A DNA stretch of 64,000 nucleotides from an uncultured Psychroserpens sp. (GCF_947500255.1 NZ_CANMRL010000001.1:1-64000); one strand, 5' to 3'; shown: positions 1 to 8,289, counted from the stretch's first letter. The notes: a model not told the origin generated them from the letters alone. Numbers and translations: made by a program.

Positions 1-109
1 GCAGCAATATGTTTTGAACTATTTCTGCTAACGCAGCAATATGTTTTGAACTATTTCTGCTAACGCAGCAATATGTTTTGAACTATTTCTGCTAACGCAG
101 CAATATGTT
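1..109. repeat. 32-bp direct tandem repeat, three full copies plus a partial copy
   Basis: A 32-base unit beginning GCAGCAATATG occurs head to tail at 1-32, 33-64 and 65-96, identical each time. A 13-base partial copy at 97-109 runs into the paaC stop codon. The window begins inside the array, so the copy number is unknown. Each unit starts with GCAG and has CTGC near its end, so each copy could form a small hairpin. There are no unique spacers, so it is not CRISPR. The unit length is not a multiple of three, and it lies just past the 3' end of paaC. Confidence 0.9.
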
Positions 110-863
110 ACCATTCCATATTTGGATAGGTACGTTGCATATATTGCAAATCACTTAATAAGTATCCTAAATGTTCTGTATGAACACCTTGCTTTCCTCC
201 TTTTTGAAACCATTTAGATTCAGGCGTTTGAAGTCTTGCTTCTGTTAATAGATTACTTACGTTTTTGTAATAATTCTCTTTTAATTTTGTTACATCAACG
301 CCTATACCTTCAGCGACCATAGCTTTATCGGCTTCGGTAAGATGAAATAATTCATCGGTATAAGTCCATAAATCATTTATAGCATCTTGCATTTTTTGGT
401 TACTTTCTTCAGTACCATCTCCTAAACGTTTTACCCAGTCTGAAGAAAAGCGTTCATGATAGCTTACTTCTTTTATACACTTGTTTGCGATTGCCGAAAG
501 TGTTAAGTCTGAACTTTTTTGTAGCTCAGCTAAAAAGGCTAAATGATAGACATCGAATAAGAATTGTCGTCCAATGGTATAGGCAAAATTGGTATTAGGT
601 TGCTCAACCAATAGTACATTTTTGTACTCACGTTCTTTACGAAGCATTGCAATATCGTCTTCAGTTCTTCCATCTCCAGCTATTTTAGCAGCATATTGGA
701 AATAACTACGTACTTGTCCGAATAAATCCAACGAAATATTCGTGCAGGCAATATCTGTTTCTAAACTTGGTCCGTGACCACAGAGTTCTCCCATGCGTTG
801 GCCAAGGATAAGGCTATTATCTGCAATACCAAGAATGTAGTTATATAAATTTTCGTTTTTCAT
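108..863 (-). CDS. paaC: Phenylacetyl-CoA epoxidase subunit PaaC
   Basis: The 251-residue product is the structural, non-catalytic partner of PaaA in the PaaABCE ring-1,2-phenylacetyl-CoA epoxidase, a cytoplasmic multicomponent diiron oxygenase of aerobic phenylacetate breakdown. It is recognised from the N-terminal helical segment with LADNSLILGQR-like sequence (here GIADNSLILGQRMGELCGHGP), the FDVYHLAFL region and the operon order paaE-paaA-paaB-paaC. The ATG at 863 was chosen. An upstream in-frame start at 896 would begin inside an intergenic hairpin repeat and add eleven residues that do not look like family sequence. The stop codon lies at the edge of the 32-bp tandem repeat. The rest of the pathway (paaD, paaG, paaZ and others) would be expected beyond position 1. 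Confidence 0.93.
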   Translation of the reverse strand: MKNENLYNYILGIADNSLILGQRMGELCGHGPSLETDIACTNISLDLFGQVRSYFQYAAKIAGDGRTEDDIAMLRKEREYKNVLLVEQPNTNFAYTIGRQFLFDVYHLAFLAELQKSSDLTLSAIANKCIKEVSYHERFSSDWVKRLGDGTEESNQKMQDAINDLWTYTDELFHLTEADKAMVAEGIGVDVTKLKENYYKNVSNLLTEARLQTPESKWFQKGGKQGVHTEHLGYLLSDLQYMQRTYPNMEW

Positions 864-884
864 CTTAAAAATTTGTTTGATGAG

Positions 885-918
885 ATTCCGAAACACGTTC
901 GGAATGACGCAAGCGTCA
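885..918. repeat. Double-hairpin REP-like element between paaB and paaC
   Basis: ATTCCGAA (885-892) and TTCGGAAT (898-905) form an 8-bp stem with a 5-base loop. TGACGC (905-910) and GCGTCA (913-918) form a second stem immediately after. The second hairpin contains the paaB stop codon. From memory, ATTCCGAA-loop-TTCGGAAT sequences recur between genes in many flavobacterial genomes. Within this window there is only this copy. Confidence 0.6.
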
Positions 919-1203
919 CATATGTTTTACTTCGTCTGGTAAATCGTAAAATGTTGGATGGCGATAGACCTTATCTTGAGCTGGTTCGAATAATTCACCA
1001 TTATTCTCAGGGTTAGATGCTGTGATATGCTTTGATTCTACAACCCATATACTTACGCCTTCATTTCGTCTAGTATAGACATCACGTGCATTTTCTAGAG
1101 CCATTTCTGCATCTGCAGCATGAAGGCTTCCAAAATGTCTATGTTCTAATCCGTTTTTACTTCTTACGAAGATTTCCCAAAGTGGCCAGTTTTTTGTTGA
1201 CAT
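916..1203 (-). CDS. paaB: Phenylacetyl-CoA epoxidase subunit PaaB
   Basis: The 95-residue PaaB is a small bridging subunit of the phenylacetyl-CoA epoxidase. The family signature is clear: the N-terminal WPLWEIFVRSKNGLEHRHFG stretch, then LHAADAEMALENARDVYTRR and the C-terminal YRHPTFYDLP. The start at 1203 gives MSTKNWPLWE and lies 12 bases after the paaA stop. A longer open frame reaching 1362 runs antiparallel-free but through paaA in another frame and lacks family sequence. The gene is co-oriented with paaA and paaC, consistent with one transcript. Its last codon sits inside the REP-like hairpin at 885-918. Confidence 0.95.
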   Translation of the reverse strand: MSTKNWPLWEIFVRSKNGLEHRHFGSLHAADAEMALENARDVYTRRNEGVSIWVVESKHITASNPENNGELFEPAQDKVYRHPTFYDLPDEVKHM

Positions 1204-1214
1204 AACTTTATATT

Positions 1215-2171
1215 TTAAACTGCTTGTTTTTCTTTTCTTTGTCTTTTCTTTTCTGCATGAGCCATGGCAGCATCGCGCACCCATTCTCCTCGTTCCCAAG
1301 CACCTACTCTTGCTTTCATTCGTTCTTTGTTCATTGGCCCATGACCTTTGACAACTTGCCAAAATTCATCCCAATCGATTTCTCCAAAGTCATAGCTTTG
1401 ACGTTCTTCATTCCATTTTAAATCTGGATCTGGAATTGTTAATCCTATCAAATCGGCCTGAGGCACAGTTTGATCAATAAACTGTTGGCGTAACTCATCA
1501 TTTGTTTTACGCTTTAATTTCCATTTCATAGATTGAGCGGTATGCACTGATTTGTCATCTGTAGGACCTAACATCATTAAGCTTGGCCACCACCAACGGT
1601 TCAATGCGTCTTGAGCCATTTCTTTTTGTTCAGGTGTTCCATTTGCTAATTTGATCATAATCTCATAGCCTTGGCGTTGATGAAAGCTTTCTTCTTTACA
1701 CACACGAATCATCGCTCTGGCATAAGGACCGTAAGATGTATTACACAATGGTACTTGATTAATTATAGCCGCACCATCTACCAACCATCCAATCGCTCCC
1801 ATATCTGCCCATGTTAATGTTGGATAATTGAAAATACTAGAGTATTTGGCTTTACCAGTATGCAACTGTTCATACAACTCATCTCTAGAGATACCTAAGG
1901 TTTCTGTAGCCGAATACAAGTACAATCCATGACCTGCTTCATCTTGCACTTTTGCAAGTAGTGCTACTTTACGTCTTAATGAAGGCGCTCTAGTAATCCA
2001 GTTTCCCTCTGGAAGCATTCCTACAATTTCTGAATGTGCATGTTGGGACATCTGTCTGATGTGCGTTTGACGATACTTCTCGGGCATCCAATCTTTTGGT
2101 TCGATCTTTTCGTCTCTAGCGATACGCTCATCAAATTGTTTTTCTAAGCTTTTAATTTGCTCTTCACTCAT
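1215..2171 (-). CDS. paaA: Phenylacetyl-CoA epoxidase catalytic subunit PaaA
   Basis: The 318-residue catalytic diiron subunit converts phenylacetyl-CoA to the ring-1,2-epoxide. The iron-binding carboxylate-bridged motifs are visible as DEAGH (E78, H81) and EESFH (E161, H164) inside a helical ferritin-like fold. The length matches the family. It is the second gene of the operon: paaE ends 71 bases upstream and paaB starts 11 bases downstream. Start and stop both have clean ATG and TAA codons. PaaA works with PaaC as the core heterodimer and takes electrons from PaaE. Confidence 0.96.
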   Translation of the reverse strand: MSEEQIKSLEKQFDERIARDEKIEPKDWMPEKYRQTHIRQMSQHAHSEIVGMLPEGNWITRAPSLRRKVALLAKVQDEAGHGLYLYSATETLGISRDELYEQLHTGKAKYSSIFNYPTLTWADMGAIGWLVDGAAIINQVPLCNTSYGPYARAMIRVCKEESFHQRQGYEIMIKLANGTPEQKEMAQDALNRWWWPSLMMLGPTDDKSVHTAQSMKWKLKRKTNDELRQQFIDQTVPQADLIGLTIPDPDLKWNEERQSYDFGEIDWDEFWQVVKGHGPMNKERMKARVGAWERGEWVRDAAMAHAEKKRQRKEKQAV

Positions 2172-2242
2172 AACTTTTTGTTTTTAGTGACTCTATTTTT
2201 CCTTTTCAATATATGGTTGGTTTGATGTTTAATTATTGAGAA

Positions 2243-3316
2243 TTATACATCAAAATCTACGACTACTTTTTCAGTTGTTGGCACAGCTTGGCAACTCAAT
2301 ACATAATTTTGCGCCACTTCCTTGTCTTCTAATGCGTAGTTTATTTTCATTTCTACTTCACCATCAACAACCTGACATTTACAAGTACTGCATACACCTC
2401 CTTTACAAGCAAAAGGTAAATCGGCACCAGCGCCTAAAGCTGCATCTAAAATATTATCATATTCTTTAGTCATGGTGAATGCAAATTCTTTTCCTCCATC
2501 AACTATTGTAATTTCTATACCTTCTACATTTTGTTGAGCCAGACGTTCAGCTCTCTTGATATCTTCTTCAGAAAGTCCTGTGACAAATAATTCAAAATGA
2601 ACAAGTTCTTTTGGTAAACCTTTCTTTACTAGATAGTCGCTTACATAATTTACCATTTGCTCTGGACCACATAAGAACACTTCACTCGTATCTGGAATAT
2701 CAATAAAGGTTTTAGTGAGAACCTCCATTTTCTCATCATCAAAACGTCCATTAAACAATTCAATATCTCGACGTTCTTTAGTTAAGAAATAATAGATTTC
2801 CAGTCGTCCAAAATAGGTGTTTCTGAGTTGCTCCAGTTCTTCTTTAAAGATAATGGATTTTGCGGTTTTATTCACATAAAACAACTTGCAAGTTGAATTG
2901 GGTTCAGTTGCAAGATGGGTTTTTATCATTGAAAGAACAGGTGTAATTCCACTACCAGCAGCAAAAAACAAATAATTCTTTGAGCTTTCAGGCATGACGT
3001 CTACTCCAAATGTTCCACTTGGCGCCATGACCTCAATTTCATCTCCAATTTTTAGTTCTTCATTGATGTAAGTTGAGAATTTACCTCCTGGAATTTGCTT
3101 CACGGCAACTCGCCATTGTTTCTCAAATGGACTAGAACACAAAGAGTATGAACGACGTACATCCTCTCCATTGATGTCTGCCTTGAGTGTTAAATGCTGA
3201 CCTTGATTAAATTTGAATTCGTCATGTAATTCTGATGGAATTTCAAAAGCTACTACTGAAGTATCTTCTGTTTCCTTATAAATATCTGCAATCTTTAGGT
3301 TATGAAATTCTGCCAT
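2243..3316 (-). CDS. paaE: Phenylacetyl-CoA epoxidase reductase PaaE
   Basis: The 357-residue reductase passes electrons from NADPH through FAD and a plant-type [2Fe-2S] cluster to the PaaA diiron centre. The N-terminal half is a ferredoxin-NADP reductase module with the RRSYSLCSSP flavin motif and a GSGITPVLSMI nucleotide-binding loop. The C-terminal ferredoxin carries C304, C309, C312 and C342 in the CX4CX2CX29C pattern. It is the first gene of the operon in the window. Its ATG at 3316 lies 18 bases from a palindromic operator, so expression of the whole operon is probably controlled here. Confidence 0.95.
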   Translation of the reverse strand: MAEFHNLKIADIYKETEDTSVVAFEIPSELHDEFKFNQGQHLTLKADINGEDVRRSYSLCSSPFEKQWRVAVKQIPGGKFSTYINEELKIGDEIEVMAPSGTFGVDVMPESSKNYLFFAAGSGITPVLSMIKTHLATEPNSTCKLFYVNKTAKSIIFKEELEQLRNTYFGRLEIYYFLTKERRDIELFNGRFDDEKMEVLTKTFIDIPDTSEVFLCGPEQMVNYVSDYLVKKGLPKELVHFELFVTGLSEEDIKRAERLAQQNVEGIEITIVDGGKEFAFTMTKEYDNILDAALGAGADLPFACKGGVCSTCKCQVVDGEVEMKINYALEDKEVAQNYVLSCQAVPTTEKVVVDFDV

Positions 3317-3334
3317 ATGTATACCTTAAACATA

Positions 3335-3354
3335 AAACTAACACTTGTTAGTTT
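3335..3354. promoter_or_regulatory. 20-bp palindromic operator before paaE
   Basis: AAACTAACA (3335-3343) and TGTTAGTTT (3346-3354) are a perfect 9-bp inverted repeat with a 2-base centre. It sits between the predicted -7 box (3361-3368) and the paaE start, the usual place for a repressor block. The adjacent TetR-family gene (3386-3955) is the obvious candidate binder. This is inferred from position and symmetry. Confidence 0.7.
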
Positions 3355-3360
3355 GGAGAA

Positions 3361-3368
3361 CAAAGATA
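3361..3368 (-). promoter_or_regulatory. Predicted -7 promoter box of the paa operon
   Basis: On the minus strand this reads TATCTTTG, an exact match to the Bacteroidota -7 element TAnnTTTG. It places the transcript start just before the palindrome at 3335-3354. No good TTG -33 element is visible at the expected distance. Confidence 0.45.
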
Positions 3369-3385
3369 CAAAATATTATTCTTAA

Positions 3386-3955
3386 TTAGTTGTTAATTCC
3401 TTCGATGAGAACTTCATTTAAATTTTGAGCTAAATCGTTTGCGTTAAGGTCCTCTTTTTTAGGGATCCACAGATATAATGATCGTAATGTAGTCAACATA
3501 GAAAACATAATAATTTCTGGATTGCTCTGCTTCATTTCATTAGCTAATATCCCTTGTTTAATAATCTCAAGAAAATTGTTCTCATAATCATTTCTCAGTT
3601 GCAAGTAGTACTCTAATTGATCTTCGAGATGCATCCAATCATTATTTAGAGAAGCCATACCATTGGTATTATTAGCAGTAATATTCACGTGAAGTGCTAC
3701 GATTTGTTTAAGTTTTGAGATATTAGAAATCTCAGCATTTATAATAATATCCATTCCTCTGGTAAACTCTTCGGCTATGGTAATAATAATTGCCTTTAAT
3801 ATCTCTTGTTTGGATGTAATGTGATTATAAAGACTAGCTGCCTTGATACCCATTGCAGTTGCCAAATCCCTCATAGTAACAGCGCTATATCCTTTTTCTT
3901 TAAAAAGTTTTGCAGCGGTATTTATGATTTCTTCTTTGCGTGTTTCGGCTTTCAT
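3386..3955 (-). CDS. TetR-family transcriptional regulator of the paa operon
   Basis: The 189-residue protein has a TetR N-terminal helix-turn-helix at about residues 8-50: IINTAAKLFKEKGYSAVTMR, then DLATAMGIKAASLYNHITSK. The variable helical C-terminal ligand domain follows. It lies directly upstream of and in the same direction as paaE, with a perfect 20-bp palindrome between the genes, so it probably represses phenylacetate catabolism and is released by phenylacetyl-CoA. That effector is inferred from PaaR-type regulators elsewhere. A GTG at 3961 would add two residues; the ATG at 3955 was preferred. Confidence 0.85.
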   Translation of the reverse strand: MKAETRKEEIINTAAKLFKEKGYSAVTMRDLATAMGIKAASLYNHITSKQEILKAIIITIAEEFTRGMDIIINAEISNISKLKQIVALHVNITANNTNGMASLNNDWMHLEDQLEYYLQLRNDYENNFLEIIKQGILANEMKQSNPEIIMFSMLTTLRSLYLWIPKKEDLNANDLAQNLNEVLIEGINN

Positions 3956-4030
3956 TGGCACTAAGATACATATTCAATTTAAACTAAAAGATAAACTCGT
4001 ATGTAACAGAAAAGGCATTTTTTTAATTCA

Positions 4031-4052
4031 TAACTTTGTAAGGCTTTACAAA
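4031..4052 (+). promoter_or_regulatory. Predicted promoter and overlapping palindrome of the aromatic hydroxylase gene
   Basis: TAACTTTG (4031-4038) matches the -7 consensus TAnnTTTG, 35 bases upstream of the ATG. Overlapping it, TTTGTAA (4035-4041) and TTACAAA (4046-4052) form a perfect 7-bp inverted repeat with a 4-base spacer. A repressor bound there would cover the transcript start. The palindrome differs from the paa operator, so a different regulator is implied. Confidence 0.45.
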
Positions 4053-4072
4053 AAAAAGCATCTAAATACATT

Positions 4073-5818
4073 ATGGACAAACAAATAGAAACTAACCCTT
4101 TAATTGATAGATTACCTCCACATTTAAAACAATTTATCAAGCCTCAAAACTACGATGATTATTCTCCAATCAATCAAGCAGTTTGGAGATATGTGATGAG
4201 AAAAAATGTATCCTATTTGAGTCGTGTTGCTCATAATTCTTATTTAAAAGGATTGGATATGACTGGGATTTCTATTGACACCATTCCCAGCATGTATGGC
4301 ATGAATCGTATTTTGAAAAATATAGGTTGGGCTGCCGTAGCTGTAGATGGTTTTATACCTCCAAATGCATTTATGGAATTTCAAGCCTATAAGGTTTTGG
4401 TGATTGCTTCCGATATCAGACAATTAGAAAACATTGAATACACACCGGCTCCTGATATTATTCATGAAGCTGCTGGTCATGCACCCATTATTGCAAATCC
4501 AGATTATGCCGAATATTTAAGACGTTTTGGAGAAATTGGCGCCAAGGCTATTCTTTCTGCACATGATAACGATATGTATGAAGCTGTGCGATCACTTTCA
4601 ATTTTAAAAGAGGCCACTTCTTCAACTCCAGAAGACATCAAAAAAGCTGAAGCTTTGGTTAATGAACTTCAAAATAAAAAAGTTCCACTTTCTGAAATCG
4701 CAAAGATTAGAAATTTACATTGGTGGACTGTAGAGTATGGACTTATTGGAACTGTTGAGCAACCAAAAATTTATGGAGCGGGTCTTCTATCATCTATTGG
4801 AGAAAGCAAGTGGTGCATGACAGACGAAGTTGAAAAGCGACAGTATAGTATAGATGCAGCAGATATTGAATTTGATATCACTAAACCTCAGCCACAACTT
4901 TTCGTAACGCCTGATTTTGCATATCTCATGGAAGTTCTTGAAGAGTTCTCGGGTACCATGGCACTAAGAAAAGGTGGTTTTAGAGGGTTGCAAAAACTCA
5001 TAGATTCAAAAAAAATAGGTAGTATCGAATTAAATACTGGTTTACAAATTTCTGGTGTTTTTACTGAAATGATTACAGATGAAGACAACAATGTCGTCTT
5101 CTTTAAAACTGAAGGACCAACTGCTTTAGCTAATAGAGAAAAAGAACTCATAGGACATGGTACTGAAGCTAATCCAAATGGATTTAGCTCACCTATTGGA
5201 AAACTTAAGGGGATTAGCCTGGCTATTGAAGATATGAGACCTAGAGATTTAAAGGCGTATAATTTTTACGACGGAAAACGAATTTCCATAGAATATGAAA
5301 GCGGTATCACCATTGAAGGTTTAAACGTCACCGGAATAAGAAATGTCTTTGGTAAATTAATTCTTATCGAATTTGAAGACTGTACTGTTAAATACAAAGA
5401 CAAACTTTTATTTTCTCCCGACCAAGGCACATTTAAATTAGCTGTAGGATCATCAATTATTTCTGCATTTGCTGGAGCAGCAGATTATAGATCGTTTGAT
5501 AATCTTTATCATATTTCAGAAACAAGAACAGTACAAAAGCCAAAAAGTAAAACCAAACTAGAGCTAGAATCACTTTATAAAAGCGTAAGTGATATAAGAC
5601 AGTCAACTTACGACACTAAAGCTATTAATAATGTCTTTAGTACAATTTTAGACAACCACAAAAACGATTGGCTTTTATCATTAGAGTTGTATGAATTAAC
5701 AACTAAACACGACAAAAATTTAAGTCAAACGATTTTAAATCACTTAGAAGATTTAAAAACCAAACGGCCAGAAGTAGCGCATTTGATTGCAAACGGATTA
5801 GAATTAATTACAAATTAG
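4073..5818 (+). CDS. Aromatic amino acid (phenylalanine 4-) hydroxylase, long form
   Basis: This is a pterin- and iron(II)-dependent hydroxylase, probably converting phenylalanine to tyrosine. The catalytic domain fills roughly residues 30-320. The iron ligands are visible as HEAAGH (H131, H136) and the Glu of WWTVEYG (E221), matching H285, H290 and E330 of the human enzyme. At 581 residues it is about twice the usual bacterial length. The C-terminal ~260 residues look beta-rich, then helical, with no recognisable domain. There is no N-terminal ACT domain. It stands alone with its own promoter, next to the phenylacetate genes, and a rhodanese starts 10 bases downstream. Substrate preference (Phe versus Trp) cannot be read from the sequence. 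Confidence 0.88.
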   Translation: MDKQIETNPLIDRLPPHLKQFIKPQNYDDYSPINQAVWRYVMRKNVSYLSRVAHNSYLKGLDMTGISIDTIPSMYGMNRILKNIGWAAVAVDGFIPPNAFMEFQAYKVLVIASDIRQLENIEYTPAPDIIHEAAGHAPIIANPDYAEYLRRFGEIGAKAILSAHDNDMYEAVRSLSILKEATSSTPEDIKKAEALVNELQNKKVPLSEIAKIRNLHWWTVEYGLIGTVEQPKIYGAGLLSSIGESKWCMTDEVEKRQYSIDAADIEFDITKPQPQLFVTPDFAYLMEVLEEFSGTMALRKGGFRGLQKLIDSKKIGSIELNTGLQISGVFTEMITDEDNNVVFFKTEGPTALANREKELIGHGTEANPNGFSSPIGKLKGISLAIEDMRPRDLKAYNFYDGKRISIEYESGITIEGLNVTGIRNVFGKLILIEFEDCTVKYKDKLLFSPDQGTFKLAVGSSIISAFAGAADYRSFDNLYHISETRTVQKPKSKTKLELESLYKSVSDIRQSTYDTKAINNVFSTILDNHKNDWLLSLELYELTTKHDKNLSQTILNHLEDLKTKRPEVAHLIANGLELITN

Positions 5819-5828
5819 ACTTTATATT

Positions 5829-6134
5829 ATGGGATTTTTAGGATTTATATTTGGTGCAAAAAAACGACAGGTTAAACGTTATTTAGAACATGGAGCTGTT
5901 ATATTAGATGTGAGAACGCAACGAGAATGGGACAAAGGACATATAGAAAACTCGGTTCACATCCCTTTAAACGAATTAAATGCTAGAGTTGATGAAGTTA
6001 AACAGCTTAACAAACCAGTAATTGCTTGCTGTGAAAGCGGTGTACGTTCTGCCAAAGCGGCAAAGTTTTTAAACCTTAACAACATTGATGCAATTAATGG
6101 TGGCGGTTGGGTTAGTGTTCAATACAAATTATAA
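5829..6134 (+). CDS. Single-domain rhodanese-like protein
   Basis: The 101-residue rhodanese domain protein has the active-site loop CESGVR (C68 to R73) preceded by LDVRTQREWDKGHIENSVHIP, the typical CH2A/CH2B pattern. The six-residue loop fits sulfurtransferases rather than Cdc25-type phosphatases. A short hydrophobic N-terminus (MGFLGFIFG) may help membrane association. The gene follows the aromatic hydroxylase by 10 bases and is probably cotranscribed. Its stop codon overlaps the convergent DUF4230 gene end (shared TTATAA). The sulfur donor and acceptor are unknown. Confidence 0.9.
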   Translation: MGFLGFIFGAKKRQVKRYLEHGAVILDVRTQREWDKGHIENSVHIPLNELNARVDEVKQLNKPVIACCESGVRSAKAAKFLNLNNIDAINGGGWVSVQYKL

Positions 6135-6743
6135 CTTGATATCGTATAATTTTTCTGAAGAATCTATAGGGTTTTCATTGTATTGCAATGTCCACCCTAA
6201 AGAATTGGTAAGAATATAGAACTTGGCCAATTCACTAATTAATCTATTTTGCGCATTTGATTTTAAATCTGAAGCTTCAATTTTTTTCATCAACGACCTT
6301 TTAACTGTCTCCTTAATATCATTATAATCTTTTGCTTCAAACTGATTCAAGAAATCTGCTTGAATATCGTAATATTCGAAATCGGGATTTATTTTGATCT
6401 CTTCTTTTGGAATCTTGATGATACGTAAAGTTTTGGTCAACTCATCAATTTCGTATTCTATCAAGCTCAAATCGTAACCAATAGTCACATCGGCATTAAC
6501 AATCACTATAGCTTGTTTTTTGGCTTCTAACAAATCGGCAAAAACGGCTTTAGAATTCTTATACGTAAATACTTCACTAAAATGACCTTCAGTAACAACT
6601 AGCTTGCCAACATTTTTAACTTGTTCTTTTATGAGTGCTGTATGTTCTTGAAGTACAATTTTGTCTTCCCGCTTATCACCACAGTATTTGAATGTGAAGA
6701 GTACGATGAGTGTAATAATAACTCCGAATAATATTTTTCGCAT
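6129..6743 (-). CDS. DUF4230 family membrane-anchored protein
   Basis: The 204-residue protein has one N-terminal membrane segment (about residues 4-20, FGVIITLIVLFTF), then a soluble domain of the DUF4230 type, recognised from the AIVIVNADVTIGYDLSLIEY region. The rest is probably outside the cytoplasm. The function of the family is unknown. The gene is convergent with the rhodanese gene and overlaps it by six bases, and no downstream partner on its strand is close. The start at 6743 gives a normal positive residue (MRK) before the membrane segment. Confidence 0.75.
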   Translation of the reverse strand: MRKILFGVIITLIVLFTFKYCGDKREDKIVLQEHTALIKEQVKNVGKLVVTEGHFSEVFTYKNSKAVFADLLEAKKQAIVIVNADVTIGYDLSLIEYEIDELTKTLRIIKIPKEEIKINPDFEYYDIQADFLNQFEAKDYNDIKETVKRSLMKKIEASDLKSNAQNRLISELAKFYILTNSLGWTLQYNENPIDSSEKLYDIKL

Positions 6744-6762
6744 ATGCTAATTTACACAAAAA

Positions 6763-6802
6763 AACATTAGTTTTCTTCGACAGTGAAGCCTAAACTAATG
6801 TT
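6763..6802 (-). terminator. Intrinsic terminator of the gldB-gldC operon
   Basis: AACATTAGTTT (6763-6773) pairs perfectly with AAACTAATGTT (6792-6802), with an inner CTTC/GAAG stem. On the minus strand the hairpin is followed by a run of seven T. It lies 85 bases past the gldC stop codon. Confidence 0.75.
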
Positions 6803-6886
6803 AATCCAAATTGATTAATAGCATTACAAATCTAGTTAATTGGTAATACTGTTGCGTTATCTAACCTTTAAGTAAGAATTAAATAA

Positions 6887-7225
6887 TTATGTTTTCTTCA
6901 ATTCTAGTTTTTCAGCAAAATAATCACAAAAATCTCTCATTGTCGCTGTCATCTTTTCGTCTTGTGTGGCTCTGTGAAATGTATTACTCATTTCCACTAA
7001 AGTTTGATGAAAAAACTGTTTCATTTCATCTACTGGCATATCTTTAGTCCAAAGATCAATACGCAAGGTTTCCTTAGCTTTAGCATCCCAAACCGCAAGC
7101 ATCATTGCTTTTGCTTCTTCGTTAGAAATGCCTCCATCTTCGGCTGTCCAATGCAGCTTTTCAGGCACTCTATTTTCGTCAAGTTCAACACTAAGTTCTA
7201 TTTTTGAAGTATGGTTATTTGCCAT
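6887..7225 (-). CDS. gldC: Gliding motility protein GldC
   Basis: The 112-residue cytoplasmic-looking protein has no signal peptide. It is recognised as GldC from SKIELSVELDENRVPEKLHW, ISNEEAKAMMLAVWD and the LRIDLWTKDMPVDEMK core. In Flavobacterium, gldC lies directly downstream of gldB and its loss reduces gliding, but its biochemical role is not established. Here the two genes overlap by a single base (TAATG), so translation is probably coupled. A strong hairpin terminator follows 85 bases downstream. Confidence 0.93.
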   Translation of the reverse strand: MANNHTSKIELSVELDENRVPEKLHWTAEDGGISNEEAKAMMLAVWDAKAKETLRIDLWTKDMPVDEMKQFFHQTLVEMSNTFHRATQDEKMTATMRDFCDYFAEKLELKKT

Positions 7226-8184
7226 TATTTTGGTGGTTTATAATTAGATTTATTAAATATCTCAGCTGCATCTGTTTGCAACATTTGTTGTAAGGACACA
7301 TCATTATTTTTCATGTAAGCTCGAACAATTTGCCATCCAATGTACTGTCCGAGTCTACCAGGTGTTTGACTATCCAGTTCTAAATAAAATTTAGAAAAAG
7401 GCGCATCAGCAATAAATCGTGCAGATAAACTACTATCGGTATTATACAGCATTTCTTTTTCAACAAACTCGGTCCAGATTACATTTTCATTAAGTTTAGC
7501 AAATTCTAATTGATCAGGTCTGTAGCCAATTTTTTCGGCATCGGTTTTGAACGGAATCATTTTATCTTTGAAGTACAATTGCTTTCCAAAGAACACCATT
7601 TCGTCTAACAAGGTCCTTTTTTGAGATTGAAAGATTTGCTTTTCACTGTAGGCTTTGGCCAAATCAACAACAATTTGAGATGGCCTCATATTCTCTGCTA
7701 AATATTTTGGTATACCCGAATAAAACTCATGGTTACTTCCCAAGTAGTTGTCAATTGCAATTAAAACGATTGTATCTGTGACTATCAATTTTTCACGATA
7801 CTTTACAAAATTGGTTAAGGTAACAACCTTTGGTTCTGAAAAGGCCTTATCATAATATTTTAAATGTTGAAACAGCGCTTCAATATCATTACTTTCCTCT
7901 TTAAAATCACCAAATGTAACATGCGTTGCTTGGTGCAACTCTTTTTGAATGGTATCGTTCATTCTATTAATCCAAATTGAATCTGGTGTTCGTTTTGAAA
8001 ATAAAAACGGAAAGGCTTTTTTCAGGGTTCCTAATTGATCTGATTTTGTATTAGCAAAGGCTCGATCAAAACGCTCAATAACAATATTGGTTTCTATTTT
8101 AGAAATCTCATTTTCTAAAGCATCTTCATTTTTACAACTAAAAAATGAGATGAGAATAAGACATAATACAGGTATTCTTTTCAT
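7225..8184 (-). CDS. gldB: Gliding motility lipoprotein GldB
   Basis: The 319-residue protein starts with a lipoprotein signal peptide whose lipobox ends at SFFSC (cysteine near residue 17), followed by KNEDAL. The body matches GldB: NIVIERFDRAFA near residues 33-45 and the C-terminal GRLGQYIGWQIVRAYMKNN. GldB is a cell-envelope lipoprotein required for gliding in Flavobacterium johnsoniae. The transcript is divergent from nadE, with two TAnnTTTG boxes back to back in the gap, and is cotranscribed with gldC. Confidence 0.94.
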   Translation of the reverse strand: MKRIPVLCLILISFFSCKNEDALENEISKIETNIVIERFDRAFANTKSDQLGTLKKAFPFLFSKRTPDSIWINRMNDTIQKELHQATHVTFGDFKEESNDIEALFQHLKYYDKAFSEPKVVTLTNFVKYREKLIVTDTIVLIAIDNYLGSNHEFYSGIPKYLAENMRPSQIVVDLAKAYSEKQIFQSQKRTLLDEMVFFGKQLYFKDKMIPFKTDAEKIGYRPDQLEFAKLNENVIWTEFVEKEMLYNTDSSLSARFIADAPFSKFYLELDSQTPGRLGQYIGWQIVRAYMKNNDVSLQQMLQTDAAEIFNKSNYKPPK

Positions 8185-8241
8185 ATATCTTGATTACAAA
8201 AACTTAATTCAGCTAAATTTTTATTACTAACGTGATTACGC

Positions 8242-8262
8242 TATTTTTGTTACACAAAGGTA
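8242..8262. promoter_or_regulatory. Divergent promoter boxes for nadE and gldBC
   Basis: TATTTTTG at 8242-8249 (plus strand, toward nadE) and TACCTTTG read on the minus strand at 8262-8255 (toward gldB) both match TAnnTTTG. They are six bases apart, so the two promoters would compete for polymerase. Confidence 0.45.
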
Positions 8263-8289
8263 CTACTATTACATAAAAAACACATTAAA

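Noticed and set aside
1-109. CRISPR array
   Set aside because: The 32-base units are contiguous and identical, with no unique spacers, and no cas genes are present.
1204-1362. N-terminal extension of paaB to a 148-residue protein
   Set aside because: The added 53 residues overlap paaA in another frame and are Cys/Arg-rich nonsense; the PaaB family begins at the ATG at 1203.
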